Shown in pieces: positions 26,692 to 34,704 of a stretch of 64,000 nucleotides of DNA. The notes beneath the pieces are model-generated. The model worked only from the letters and a program-made list of their open reading frames with translations. It was not told the origin of the DNA and made no database searches. A program made the position numbers and the translations under genes. Every line of letters starts with the position of its first letter. Position 1 is the stretch's first letter. The stretch spans positions 56,061 through 120,060 of the forward strand of contig UQLO01000002.1 of NCBI GenBank assembly GCA_900541865.1, read 5' to 3'. Source of the stretch: an uncultured Porphyromonadaceae bacterium (GTDB lineage: Bacteria > Bacteroidota > Bacteroidia > Bacteroidales > Muribaculaceae).

Positions 26692-28095
26692 TCAGGGTTT
26701 TTGAACGGGTACGGCAGATATTATTTCGAGATCGCAGTCCCAACCGGGATAGAAGAGGTTGCCTTTGGAACATTCCACTTCGCCGGCCTGAAAGTCGACG
26801 GTCTCGGAGCGCACAAACTGCTTTGCGGGCAGCATGGGCATGCCCACGCCGGTGTTGATGCACATACGCCAGGAGTCTATGCCGGTGTTGTAGAAGTACT
26901 TGGCCTGCGGGTCGCGAGCATTGAGGTAGCGGCCGAAGGAAACGTCGACGGGTACCCAGCCGATGCCTTCGAAGTAGGTAGCGCCCCAGTCGTGGTAGTT
27001 CACCTCGCCGGGATGAAGCATCCAGCCGCTCACCCAGCGCGCCGGCACACCCAGGCTGCGCATCAGCGAGATGTAGAGCAGTGTTACCTGTCCGCAATCG
27101 CCGTGGCCTTCCTCAACCACATAGGTGGGGATGCAGTCGATGGTGCTGTACTCGCGGGCTCCGGCCCAGGGGTAATTGTCCTGGATGAAATCGAACACGA
27201 GACGGCTCTGTTTCAGCGGATTGGTTTCGTCGCCGACTATGGCGCGGGCCAGGCTGTCGAGGCGCACGTAGTGCGGGCCGTCGAAGGAGGTGTAGTGGCG
27301 GTAGAGCTCGGACTCGGTGTCGTAGGGACGAAGAGCTGCCTCGATGTCGTTGGGCGACACATATTTGCCCATTGCGACATATCGCCCGGTGTAGGAGAAA
27401 ACGGCGGTGTCGCCCTCGGCAGCGGGTGCCGGAGCGGTCATGAAAATGCTGTTGTGGAAATCGACGTCGGCGCCGGCAAGCAGCGAGTCGGCGCGAAGGT
27501 AGGGCGCCGAGGCCTCGAGTATTTCTACGTTGCCCTGATAGTCAACTTGGTCGCTGCCCAGGGGCAGAGGCAACCACACGCGCAGAGTGTCGCCGGCAAG
27601 CGCCTCATTGAAAGGCACTTCGACACTGAAGCGGAAAGTAACTTCGTGAGCGGCCCCGGTGGGGAGATTGCCGCGCTGATATGCCAGAACAGAATCCACG
27701 TAGGCGATGCGCTCGGGGCGCGCCGTGTCGCCGCGTCCCGTTTCGCCGCTCATGGCAGGGTTGAGAAGGGCCAGATTGCGCGGTGCTTTGCGGTGAACGC
27801 GCAGCTCGCCGTCGATATTCAGTGTCTCAATGTATTTCTTGCTTATGAATGAGTCGATTTCCTGGTCGGTGATGCCGGGATAGCGCTCTTTGAGCACAGG
27901 GCGGGCCTCATCGACCGTCCAGGGGAAGTCGTAGAGCAAGCGGGAGTGGATGGCAGCCAGGCTGTCGGACTCTATCCATACGGGAAGCGCCCGGTCGGAA
28001 GCAACCTCGGCTTCATGCTCGTAGAGACGCGTGAAAAGGACCACGGTCGCCACGGCCACAAGACAAAAGATAATTGTGAGTAAGACTTTTTTCAT
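26692..28095 (-). CDS. Transglutaminase-like (cysteine protease fold) secreted protein
   Basis: The 467-residue protein has an N-terminal membrane anchor or signal (residues 3-21) and a beta-rich middle. The transglutaminase-core domain is at about 285-400, with C334 in GHGDCGQ, H368 in NYHDW and D384 in VPVDVSFG forming the triad. In bacteria this fold is usually a peptidase or amidase rather than a cross-linker. It is followed 11 bases later by the NlpC/P60 gene and then the dipeptide epimerase, so a role in breaking down cell-wall peptides is likely. A full promoter lies about 55 bases upstream. Confidence 0.9.
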   Translation of the reverse strand: MKKVLLTIIFCLVAVATVVLFTRLYEHEAEVASDRALPVWIESDSLAAIHSRLLYDFPWTVDEARPVLKERYPGITDQEIDSFISKKYIETLNIDGELRVHRKAPRNLALLNPAMSGETGRGDTARPERIAYVDSVLAYQRGNLPTGAAHEVTFRFSVEVPFNEALAGDTLRVWLPLPLGSDQVDYQGNVEILEASAPYLRADSLLAGADVDFHNSIFMTAPAPAAEGDTAVFSYTGRYVAMGKYVSPNDIEAALRPYDTESELYRHYTSFDGPHYVRLDSLARAIVGDETNPLKQSRLVFDFIQDNYPWAGAREYSTIDCIPTYVVEEGHGDCGQVTLLYISLMRSLGVPARWVSGWMLHPGEVNYHDWGATYFEGIGWVPVDVSFGRYLNARDPQAKYFYNTGIDSWRMCINTGVGMPMLPAKQFVRSETVDFQAGEVECSKGNLFYPGWDCDLEIISAVPVQKP

Positions 28096-28150
28096 GGTTG
28101 AAAATAATAACGGCCGGATATTGACGCCAAGCGTCGGCGCGATTGTTTCC

Positions 28151-28181
28151 CAAAGTTAGCAATAATTTCGCCCCCTGCCAA
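28151..28181 (-). promoter_or_regulatory. Promoter of the transglutaminase / NlpC-P60 run
   Basis: On the minus strand: TTG (28179-28181), 20 nt, TAACTTTG (28151-28158). The leader is about 50 bases. Confidence 0.72.
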
Positions 28182-28234
28182 ATGTTTTAGTTTTTTTTAT
28201 TAATTTTCAACCCGATGCGCCGCCGAGCTCTGCG

Positions 28235-28272
28235 AAAAAAGCCGGCGGGGCGCCGAAGTGGCGTCCCGCCGG
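28235..28272 (-). terminator. Intrinsic terminator of the phosphohexomutase gene
   Basis: A 13-bp stem (28242-28254 with 28260-28272, one G-T pair, 5-base loop) is followed on the minus strand by six T residues. Confidence 0.85.
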
Positions 28273-28307
28273 TGTGCAGTGTCCGTTAAAACGGAGCTGA
28301 AGTCGGT

Positions 28308-30056
28308 TTAGCAGCCGAGTTCCTTCTTGAGGCGTTCGATTTTGGCCTCAGCGTCGCGGTTGCAGCGGTCATAGTCGGCAGCGCCGGCCATGGTGTCGTG
28401 AACCTCGAAGTAGAACTTGATTTTGGGTTCGGTGCCCGAAGGACGGATGGAAACCTTGGTACCGTCGGCGGTGAAGAACTGGAGGACGTTGCTGGTAGCG
28501 GGGAAGTCCATCTTGGTCACCTTGCCGGTGGTGAGGTCCTTGCAGTTGAGATCGGAGTAGTCCTTGACCACGGTCACGGCGCTGCCGTCGAGGGTCTTGG
28601 GCGGATTTGCGCGGAAGTCCTTCATCATCTGCTGTATTTCCTCTGCGCCGCTCTTGCCGGTGCGGACAACGGAGACACCTACTTCGTGGCTGTAGCCGTT
28701 CTTGAGGTATATTTCCTGGAGCATCTGGTTGAAGTCCATGCCGCGATCTTTTGCCCATGCGCATACTTCGCACATAAGGGAGATAGCGCTGACGGAGTCC
28801 TTGTCGCGGCAGAAGTCCTCGGCCAGGAAGCCGTAGCTCTCCTCGCCGCCACCAAGATAGCGCTCGGTGCCTTCGAGGTCGCGGATTACGGCGGCAATCC
28901 ACTTGAAGCCGGTGTAGCAGTCGTACATCCGGATGTTCTGGTTCTTGGCGATTTCCTTGATGGTCTCGGTGGTGACGATGGTCTTGACCACGTATTCGTT
29001 GCCTTTGAGGCGTCCGAGCTCGCGGTTGCGGATCATGATGTAGTTCAGAAGAATCATCACAATCTGGTTGCCGTTGACGAGCTGATATTCACCATTGTTG
29101 TCGCGGATTACGCAGCCGATGCGGTCGGCGTCGGGGTCGGAGGCCAGGATGATGTCGGCACCCACTTCCTTGCCCTTTGCGATGGCCATTGCCATAGCGG
29201 AGGCGTTCTCGGGGTTGGGGGAGTCAACAGTGGGGAAGTCGCCGCTGGGGATGTCCTGCTCGGGAACGTGGATGATGTTGGTGAAGCCGTAGTTGCGGAG
29301 CGATTCCGGAATGAGCTTCACGCCGGTGCCGTGGATAGGAGTGTAGACAATCTTGAGGTCGGCGTGGCGCTTGATGACTTCGGGGTCCAGCGAGAGGGTC
29401 TTGATAGCGGCCAGGAAGTCGCGGTCCATGTCCTCACCGATAATGGTGATGTTCTCGGGTTTGCCCTGGAACTTGATGTCGGTCACGCTCTTGATGCGGT
29501 TCACGTTGTCGATAATGTTGACGTCGTGGGGTGCGATAATCTGAGCGCCGTCGCTCCAGTAAGCCTTGTAGCCGTTGTATTCCTTGGGATTGTGGGAAGC
29601 GGTGATGTTCACGCCGCTCTGGCAGCCCAGGTGGCGGATTGCGAAGCTGAGCTCGGGGGTAGGACGGAAGTTTTCGAAGAGGTAGACTTTGATTCCGTTG
29701 GCCGAGAAGATGTCGGCAACGATTTCGGCAAACTTGCGGGAATTGTTGCGCACATCGTGGCCTACCACCACGCTTATTTCGGGCAGGTCGGCGAAAGCCT
29801 CCTTGAGGTAGTTGGCAAGACCTTGGGTGGCAGCGCCGACTGTGTATATGTTCATGCGGTTGGAGCCGGCGCCCATGATTCCGCGCAGGCCGCCGGTGCC
29901 GAATTCGAGGTCTTTGTAGAAGGACTCGATGAGTTCCGTTTTGTCGTCGGCCTCGAGCATGCGGCGCACCTCGGCCTTGGTTTCTTCGTCGTAACCGTCG
30001 CCGAGCCACATTTTGGCTTTGGCGGTTACTTCGTTGAGCAGTTCCTTGTTTTCCAT
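28308..30056 (-). CDS. Phospho-sugar mutase (phosphoglucomutase/phosphomannomutase)
   Basis: The 582-residue alpha-D-phosphohexomutase interconverts hexose 1- and 6-phosphates. The phosphoserine is S154 in ITASHNPKEYNGYK, the metal loop is ASDPDADRIG near 305-314, and the sugar-binding loop is GGGEESYGF near 400. The phosphate-binding end is RPSGTEPKIKFYFE. Length and the N-terminal LEFGTGGLRGIMGAG match the long PgcA-like phosphoglucomutase class. It is monocistronic, with its own promoter and terminator. Confidence 0.93.
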   Translation of the reverse strand: MENKELLNEVTAKAKMWLGDGYDEETKAEVRRMLEADDKTELIESFYKDLEFGTGGLRGIMGAGSNRMNIYTVGAATQGLANYLKEAFADLPEISVVVGHDVRNNSRKFAEIVADIFSANGIKVYLFENFRPTPELSFAIRHLGCQSGVNITASHNPKEYNGYKAYWSDGAQIIAPHDVNIIDNVNRIKSVTDIKFQGKPENITIIGEDMDRDFLAAIKTLSLDPEVIKRHADLKIVYTPIHGTGVKLIPESLRNYGFTNIIHVPEQDIPSGDFPTVDSPNPENASAMAMAIAKGKEVGADIILASDPDADRIGCVIRDNNGEYQLVNGNQIVMILLNYIMIRNRELGRLKGNEYVVKTIVTTETIKEIAKNQNIRMYDCYTGFKWIAAVIRDLEGTERYLGGGEESYGFLAEDFCRDKDSVSAISLMCEVCAWAKDRGMDFNQMLQEIYLKNGYSHEVGVSVVRTGKSGAEEIQQMMKDFRANPPKTLDGSAVTVVKDYSDLNCKDLTTGKVTKMDFPATSNVLQFFTADGTKVSIRPSGTEPKIKFYFEVHDTMAGAADYDRCNRDAEAKIERLKKELGC

Positions 30057-30106
30057 TATGGGGTTAGTTATGAGTGTGTTTTTCAGTTACGTCAGTAATG
30101 ATTTCA

Positions 30107-30137
30107 CAAAGATAATGCTTTGCGTCAATATAGACAA
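30107..30137 (-). promoter_or_regulatory. Promoter of the phosphohexomutase gene
   Basis: On the minus strand: TTG (30135-30137), 20 nt, TATCTTTG (30107-30114). The -33 half lies inside the left arm of the neighbouring terminator hairpin. Confidence 0.68.
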
Positions 30138-30178
30138 ATTTCGAGGGCCGCAAGTTGGTTCTTTCCCTCAAATTTGTC
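30133..30178 (-). terminator. Hairpin terminator of the ftsY-to-AlkZ-related operon
   Basis: The left arm at 30133-30147 pairs with the right arm at 30165-30178 (GACAAATTT, one bulged C, then GAGGG), giving 14 base pairs. It follows the last gene of the operon. Confidence 0.6.
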
Positions 30179-30194
30179 AAATATTCACACTCTG

Positions 30195-30947
30195 TCAGCC
30201 CAAAAGGGTATGAATTTGGCGCATGGTGGCCCCGGGAGCGGCGGCGGCGAGCACCTCAGCCAGTCGGGAGCGCGACTCCAGCGGCGAGCGGCCGCCGCAG
30301 TCGAGTATGCCTTCGCCGTAGAGTGCCTCGGGTGTGGTGTAGCGCGCAAGGCCCCACCCATATTTCTGTCCCTGGGCGCCGACTGGATATTCAAAGCCGG
30401 CTATACAGAGCCGTCCGGCCATCTGCAGGCGCGTGAGCATGCCGTCGAGCACGTTGCGGCTATTGGCCGGGGTTCCCAGGGCGTCCAGGCCGGTGGTGTC
30501 GACGAGGTCTTGTGCCTGCCGGCGTCTGCGGGGCCCCAACCCGAGCATTTCCTTAAGCTCGGAGCTGAGTATCGAGCCACATTCCTCGATTGTGCGCAGC
30601 AGGGAGCGTTCGCTAAGGCCGCCAAGGGCCTCGACGGGCTCGGAGGGTACTTCGGCGGCAAAGCGGCGGTAGTTAAGGAAGTCGGAGAACACGTTGAGCC
30701 GCATATATATCGCCTTGCCTTTAAAGAACTTACCGTAGGCCACGTGCCCCATTCCGATGACCGGTCCCTTCCATTCCCACGGGCCGTCGGCATCGTCGGC
30801 GAACCACAGCCGCGGGTCGGCCATTGCCTGCACCGAGAACCCGGGTATGTTGCCCCGGAAGAAGGGCAGCACGCCCAAAGCCCGAACCGCCTCATCGAGA
30901 TCGCGGGCGCTGCGGAGCGGCAACCGGAGGATGACTTCGCTGCTCAT
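30195..30947 (-). CDS. AlkZ-related winged-helix protein
   Basis: The 250-residue start at 30947 overlaps the stop of the SGNH gene (ATGA); the frame is open far upstream but only antisense to that gene. Recognisable text is GPWEWKGPVIGMGHVAYGKFFKGKAIYMRLNVF split around residues 55-90, followed by SDFLNYRR. Basic helices and RSLLRTIEECGSILSSELKEML resemble winged-helix units of the AlkZ group, DNA glycosylases that unhook crosslinks. The QxQ catalytic motif of true AlkZ is not evident, so enzymatic activity is doubtful. It is the last gene of the operon. Confidence 0.7.
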   Translation of the reverse strand: MSSEVILRLPLRSARDLDEAVRALGVLPFFRGNIPGFSVQAMADPRLWFADDADGPWEWKGPVIGMGHVAYGKFFKGKAIYMRLNVFSDFLNYRRFAAEVPSEPVEALGGLSERSLLRTIEECGSILSSELKEMLGLGPRRRRQAQDLVDTTGLDALGTPANSRNVLDGMLTRLQMAGRLCIAGFEYPVGAQGQKYGWGLARYTTPEALYGEGILDCGGRSPLESRSRLAEVLAAAAPGATMRQIHTLLG

Positions 30948-32203
30948 TCTTCGGAGGTTGAAGGGTTCAGCGGTGCCGACAGGGCTTCCAAAAGGGCATC
31001 GGCAAGCAACGAACCCTGCAGACGGTAGCCTGCCGAGGTGAAATGCACGCCGTCGGCACCCAGCACGTGGGCATTTTTCATCTTCGAGGCCGAGCCTGCG
31101 CCTCCTACGATGGCATAGGTGTCGTAGAGCGGAATACCGTTTGCGCGGGCATAGTCGGCAACTACGTTTCGTGCGCGCACTACCTTTGTGTTGACGGTTT
31201 GGCCTACGGCGCGGCGCTTGCCTCGACGCCATTTGTAGCGCTTGCGGTAGCACTCGGTGGGCGTCACCAGCAGTATGGCCGCCTCGGGGCTGGCCGACTT
31301 TATCTTTCCGAGGAGCAAGTCTACTTCGGCGCGCATGGTGGCCTCGTCGAAGGTGCCGAAAGCCTCGTTGGTGCCAAGGGCCACTATGACGAGGTCGGGA
31401 TTGAGGCGTGCGAGCTCGCGCCCGAAGTTATCTACTTGATTGTATGTGCCGTAAGTGGCGCCATTATTGCCAATGGAGTGCACGAAAGTGCCGGCTTCAG
31501 CCTTGGAGAGCACAAAACCGGCCAGCACGGTGCCGCTGCCGGCGTTTATGCGCAGATGCATGTCGGTTGTGGGTTGCTCGGCCAGTATTTCGCTGTCGGT
31601 CAGCCGATCGAAGTCCATGCCTATGCCGACATTGCTGCCGTAGACGGCCGTTATTTCGGGCTCGTCGCCCAAATAGATGACTTTGACGCGGTCGAAAGGC
31701 TCCTCGGCGGTGATGTGAATCACACTCAGTCCGCCCACGGGCTGCACGCCGATGCCGGTGAAGGGCATCTCGGTGGCCCAGGGCAGTTTGAGCAGACGCG
31801 ACGTCACGGTGTTGCCCGTGCCGGTGACGGTGTAATCGTTTGGCTGATTGGTACCCGCCATGCGGAATGGGATAATCAGGCCACGACCGGCACTGCCGGC
31901 GGCATCGGCCACTCTGGCGCGGAGCACACTGCCTCCGAAGTCGGCCTGGATGTGGGAGTCGCCAAGGTAGACGATGTTGAAAACGGTGTCGCCCTCGGCG
32001 GCGGCCGCAAAGTGCCGGGCAGTGCGGGCCCAGTCGGCGCCGTTCATCTCCACGTGGTTAAGATCCGGCTTAAGAAAGCGATAGCGGCTGTAGTCCACGC
32101 TGTTGTCGGCCGATACTTCCAAGGTCGGGTCTATGCGCTCCTGGGCCCGCAAGCAAAGCACGGCGGCGAGCATTGCCACCGTCAGGACAAAGAATTTTTT
32201 CAT
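30944..32203 (-). CDS. SGNH/GDSL hydrolase, secreted (second of a pair)
   Basis: The 419-residue protein starts with a signal peptide (MKKFFVLTVAMLAAVLCLRA). The catalytic blocks of SGNH esterases are visible: IVYLGDSHIQADF near 95-107 (nucleophile serine), a GNNG segment (SIGNNGATYG), VALGTNEAF, and the C-terminal DGVHFTSAGY carrying the Asp-His pair. Such enzymes remove acetyl or acyl esters from glycans, often peptidoglycan. It overlaps both neighbours by 4 bases. In many Bacteroidales this pair lies beside an MBOAT acyltransferase; none is present here. Confidence 0.88.
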   Translation of the reverse strand: MKKFFVLTVAMLAAVLCLRAQERIDPTLEVSADNSVDYSRYRFLKPDLNHVEMNGADWARTARHFAAAAEGDTVFNIVYLGDSHIQADFGGSVLRARVADAAGSAGRGLIIPFRMAGTNQPNDYTVTGTGNTVTSRLLKLPWATEMPFTGIGVQPVGGLSVIHITAEEPFDRVKVIYLGDEPEITAVYGSNVGIGMDFDRLTDSEILAEQPTTDMHLRINAGSGTVLAGFVLSKAEAGTFVHSIGNNGATYGTYNQVDNFGRELARLNPDLVIVALGTNEAFGTFDEATMRAEVDLLLGKIKSASPEAAILLVTPTECYRKRYKWRRGKRRAVGQTVNTKVVRARNVVADYARANGIPLYDTYAIVGGAGSASKMKNAHVLGADGVHFTSAGYRLQGSLLADALLEALSAPLNPSTSEE

Positions 32204-33633
32204 AAGGCGGCGGTGGAATTTTCAGATTGAAGACTCAGCATCAGACCCTCCAGAAACTCTTCGGCAAGCACTCGGCCGCCGCGGTGGTTGAGGTGGATAT
32301 AGTCTGCGTTGACGAGCTGGCGATTGCGCCATTCGACGATGGCACCCTCTCCGCCCTGAGCTGCCCTAAGGTCGTAGAAATTCACACCGGCACGCTGAGC
32401 TGCAAGACGTTGGGCGTGGGTCATGGCGTTGCAGGTAGGCAGGCTGCGCACTGTGCCGTCGACTTTGGCTCCGCGGTCAGCGATGCCGAAAACTATAATT
32501 TCGGCGTGGGGGTAGACACGTTTGAGCTTTTCGAGGGCCGAGGTCATGCCGATGCGATAGTAGGCGTAGTCGGCCTGATCGGCGCTGAGGGCATTTATGC
32601 CGTATTCAACGATAATGAGGTCGTAGTCTACTGCCGCAGAACAGTTTGCGGCGTTCAGCCCGCGGAGGTTGAGACCGGAGCTGCCTCGGCTGCTCATGCA
32701 GTCGACGGCCACGCCGGCTGAACCGTCGAGGTAAACTCCAAGGCCGATGAGACCCTCGCCTTCGGTGCTGACGGTCAGCTTGTTGGTATTCGCTTCGAGA
32801 AGTACTTCCTGAGGTCGGGGCGAAGGAAGAAGACGGGTCGACACCGACGCGCCGTCGGCCGCCGTGAGAGTCACCGAGCAGGTGTCGCGGGCTATGGCCA
32901 CAAAGCGCGAACGCTCCCACGACGCTGTCCCCGCATAGTCCGAGCTGCCTTTGTAGGTAGCCGTTGCAGTCGGTGCAGCCACGGCATATTCGCCTGATAT
33001 AAAGCGCACTGAGTCGTTGCGTGGCATATTCAGTATATTGAAGGTCTCCCAACCTTCGCCACCTGCGCGCACACTCCGGCGGAATCCGGCCATCGACGAA
33101 TGCATAGGCACATATCCCACTCCGCAGCCACCGTAGCGCTCCTGAAGGAGGTTGCGGAGGTCCTGGGTGAAGATGTCGCCCTCGATGAAAGAGTCGCCGA
33201 CAACACCGATGCGCACCGTCCGGTTGGCGGCCTGGGCCAAGGCGGCTTTGAGTTTACCAAGAGGCTCGCCCCCGGTGTAACATTCGACCACCACATGGCC
33301 GTTGACCACCGGCGCTTCCTCAAAGGGAGGAATCCACGCCACAGTATCGTCGGAGGCCGAGTCGGCCACAGCCACACTGCCTGCTCCGGAGCCTGCGGCA
33401 CCTTCGGCGGCAGCTTGCGCCGAAGCTATAAGTTCTTCAAGTTCGGGGTCTACGATAGGCGATGCCGCTACGGCCGCCGTGCTTTTGTCCGAGGGGAAGA
33501 GGTCGCCCAAAAGGTTGAAATCCTTCAGCCGGTTGCCGGTCAGGTCGCCCCAGGGCAGAGCCGAGGCGCCAAGCAGCAGCACAAAGGCCGTGGCAAGAAG
33601 GATGAAGGTGTGTCGTGAGGAGGAATCGTTCAT
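32200..33633 (-). CDS. SGNH/GDSL hydrolase, membrane-anchored (first of a pair)
   Basis: The 477-residue protein has an N-terminal hydrophobic helix (about 9-27, FILLATAFVLLLGASALPW), so it is probably an anchored periplasmic protein. A low-complexity Ala/Gly/Asp linker follows. The SGNH core starts with RIGVVGDSFIEGDIF near 140 (nucleophile serine). It also has IVEYGINAL, a GxND-like block in degenerate form, and ADYIHLNHRGG near the end with the Asp and His of the triad. Probably a carbohydrate esterase acting on cell-wall or surface glycan. It lies 6 bases behind the isochorismate synthase gene. Confidence 0.88.
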   Translation of the reverse strand: MNDSSSRHTFILLATAFVLLLGASALPWGDLTGNRLKDFNLLGDLFPSDKSTAAVAASPIVDPELEELIASAQAAAEGAAGSGAGSVAVADSASDDTVAWIPPFEEAPVVNGHVVVECYTGGEPLGKLKAALAQAANRTVRIGVVGDSFIEGDIFTQDLRNLLQERYGGCGVGYVPMHSSMAGFRRSVRAGGEGWETFNILNMPRNDSVRFISGEYAVAAPTATATYKGSSDYAGTASWERSRFVAIARDTCSVTLTAADGASVSTRLLPSPRPQEVLLEANTNKLTVSTEGEGLIGLGVYLDGSAGVAVDCMSSRGSSGLNLRGLNAANCSAAVDYDLIIVEYGINALSADQADYAYYRIGMTSALEKLKRVYPHAEIIVFGIADRGAKVDGTVRSLPTCNAMTHAQRLAAQRAGVNFYDLRAAQGGEGAIVEWRNRQLVNADYIHLNHRGGRVLAEEFLEGLMLSLQSENSTAAL

Positions 33634-33639
33634 AATAGA

Positions 33640-34704
33640 TTATGTGCTTGCTGTTTGCAGAAGCTGCACCAGAGGCGAGGCCTTAGCGGCAGTCTCGTCC
33701 CATTCCGCAACGGCCTCCGAGTCGGCCGTGATACCGCTGCCGGTGTAGACGCACCAGTTTTTGAAGTTCATGTGGGCGCATCGTATCAGGCCGTAGGTGA
33801 GGTTGCGTCGCACGTCGGCAATGTTGATCAAACCGGCGTAGAAATAGCGGTGAGCCGGCTCCAGGAGGTGTATTTCGTCGATTGCCTCGCGCCGGGGGTA
33901 GCCCGCCAGGGCCGGTGTGGGCTGTATAGCCTCCACGAGTGCGTCGAAGCCTTCGCGGGAGTAATTTTGGAGATATTCGGAGTTGAAGCGCGTGCAGAGG
34001 TGCTTCACTGCGGCGGCCTCGAGCTCAGCGCGTTCGCCGCGGCTGAAGGCTATGCCGGAGCGACCCAGCCGACGCTCCATATAGTCGGCCACTATCCCGT
34101 GCTCGGCGATATTTTTTTCGCTCCAGGGCTCTGCGGCATCGCGTGGCATGGTTCCGGCCAGTGCCATTGTGCTGAGGCAACCCCGGTCGGTGCGCTCCAT
34201 GATCAGCTCCGGCGTTGAGCCCATCCACATCCCCGTGGCAGGATGCCAAAAGAGGTATGTCAGGGCCGTCGACGACGCTATTGTGCTGAAATAACTCTCG
34301 ATGAGGCGACACATGCCGTAGATGCCGAGTTCCTTGAAGGATCCGCAGACGGTGCGGGCGAGTACCGTCTTGCCCCCGCGCTGGCGGAGGCGACGCACTG
34401 TCCAGTCGACCATTCGGGTATAAACCTGATAGTCGGTCGACTGCGAGCAGACCTGCATCGGCGGCACATCGAGGGTGATTTGGGCCGACAGGTCAAGCCA
34501 AGTATGGCTCAGCCATGGTTTTACGCGCAGCCGCATGGCGTGTTCGCCGGGATTCTCGCCTTCGGCTCTGAAAACTATATAGCTGTCGCTGAAGCCGTCG
34601 CGTGCCGGCATGCGCACTACCCCGAAGGGCGTGCCTTCGGAAATCAGGCGGTGAATTTCGTCGGCAAGATGCCCGAAGTCTTCGGGCCGGTAAAAGGTGT
34701 GCAT
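33640..34704 (-). CDS. Isochorismate synthase (menaquinone pathway)
   Basis: The 354-residue chorismate-binding enzyme converts chorismate to isochorismate, the entry to menaquinone. Conserved family blocks are seen: LFWHPATGMWMGSTPELIM near 180-198, LAGTMPRD near 208, NIAEHGIVADYM (the K/E-H active-site region), and the ending AHMNFKNWCVYTGSGITADSEAVAEWDET. Other men genes are not adjacent. The start overlaps the rimO stop by one base, placing it in the ftsY operon. Anthranilate and salicylate synthases share this fold, but the absence of their partner domains favours isochorismate synthase. Confidence 0.87.
   Translation of the reverse strand: MHTFYRPEDFGHLADEIHRLISEGTPFGVVRMPARDGFSDSYIVFRAEGENPGEHAMRLRVKPWLSHTWLDLSAQITLDVPPMQVCSQSTDYQVYTRMVDWTVRRLRQRGGKTVLARTVCGSFKELGIYGMCRLIESYFSTIASSTALTYLFWHPATGMWMGSTPELIMERTDRGCLSTMALAGTMPRDAAEPWSEKNIAEHGIVADYMERRLGRSGIAFSRGERAELEAAAVKHLCTRFNSEYLQNYSREGFDALVEAIQPTPALAGYPRREAIDEIHLLEPAHRYFYAGLINIADVRRNLTYGLIRCAHMNFKNWCVYTGSGITADSEAVAEWDETAAKASPLVQLLQTAST

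Noticed and set aside
25520..27097. Longer form (525 residues) of the NlpC/P60 gene
   Set aside because: The extra N-terminal 139 residues are antisense-like text overlapping the transglutaminase gene; the ATG at 26680 opens a signal peptide.
28398..30098. 566-residue frame antisense to the phosphohexomutase
   Set aside because: Shadow frame; the opposite strand has the complete enzyme with its own promoter and terminator.
30195..31253. Longer form of the AlkZ-related gene
   Set aside because: The first 102 residues read through the SGNH gene in another frame; the ATG at 30947 overlaps that gene's stop as its neighbours do.
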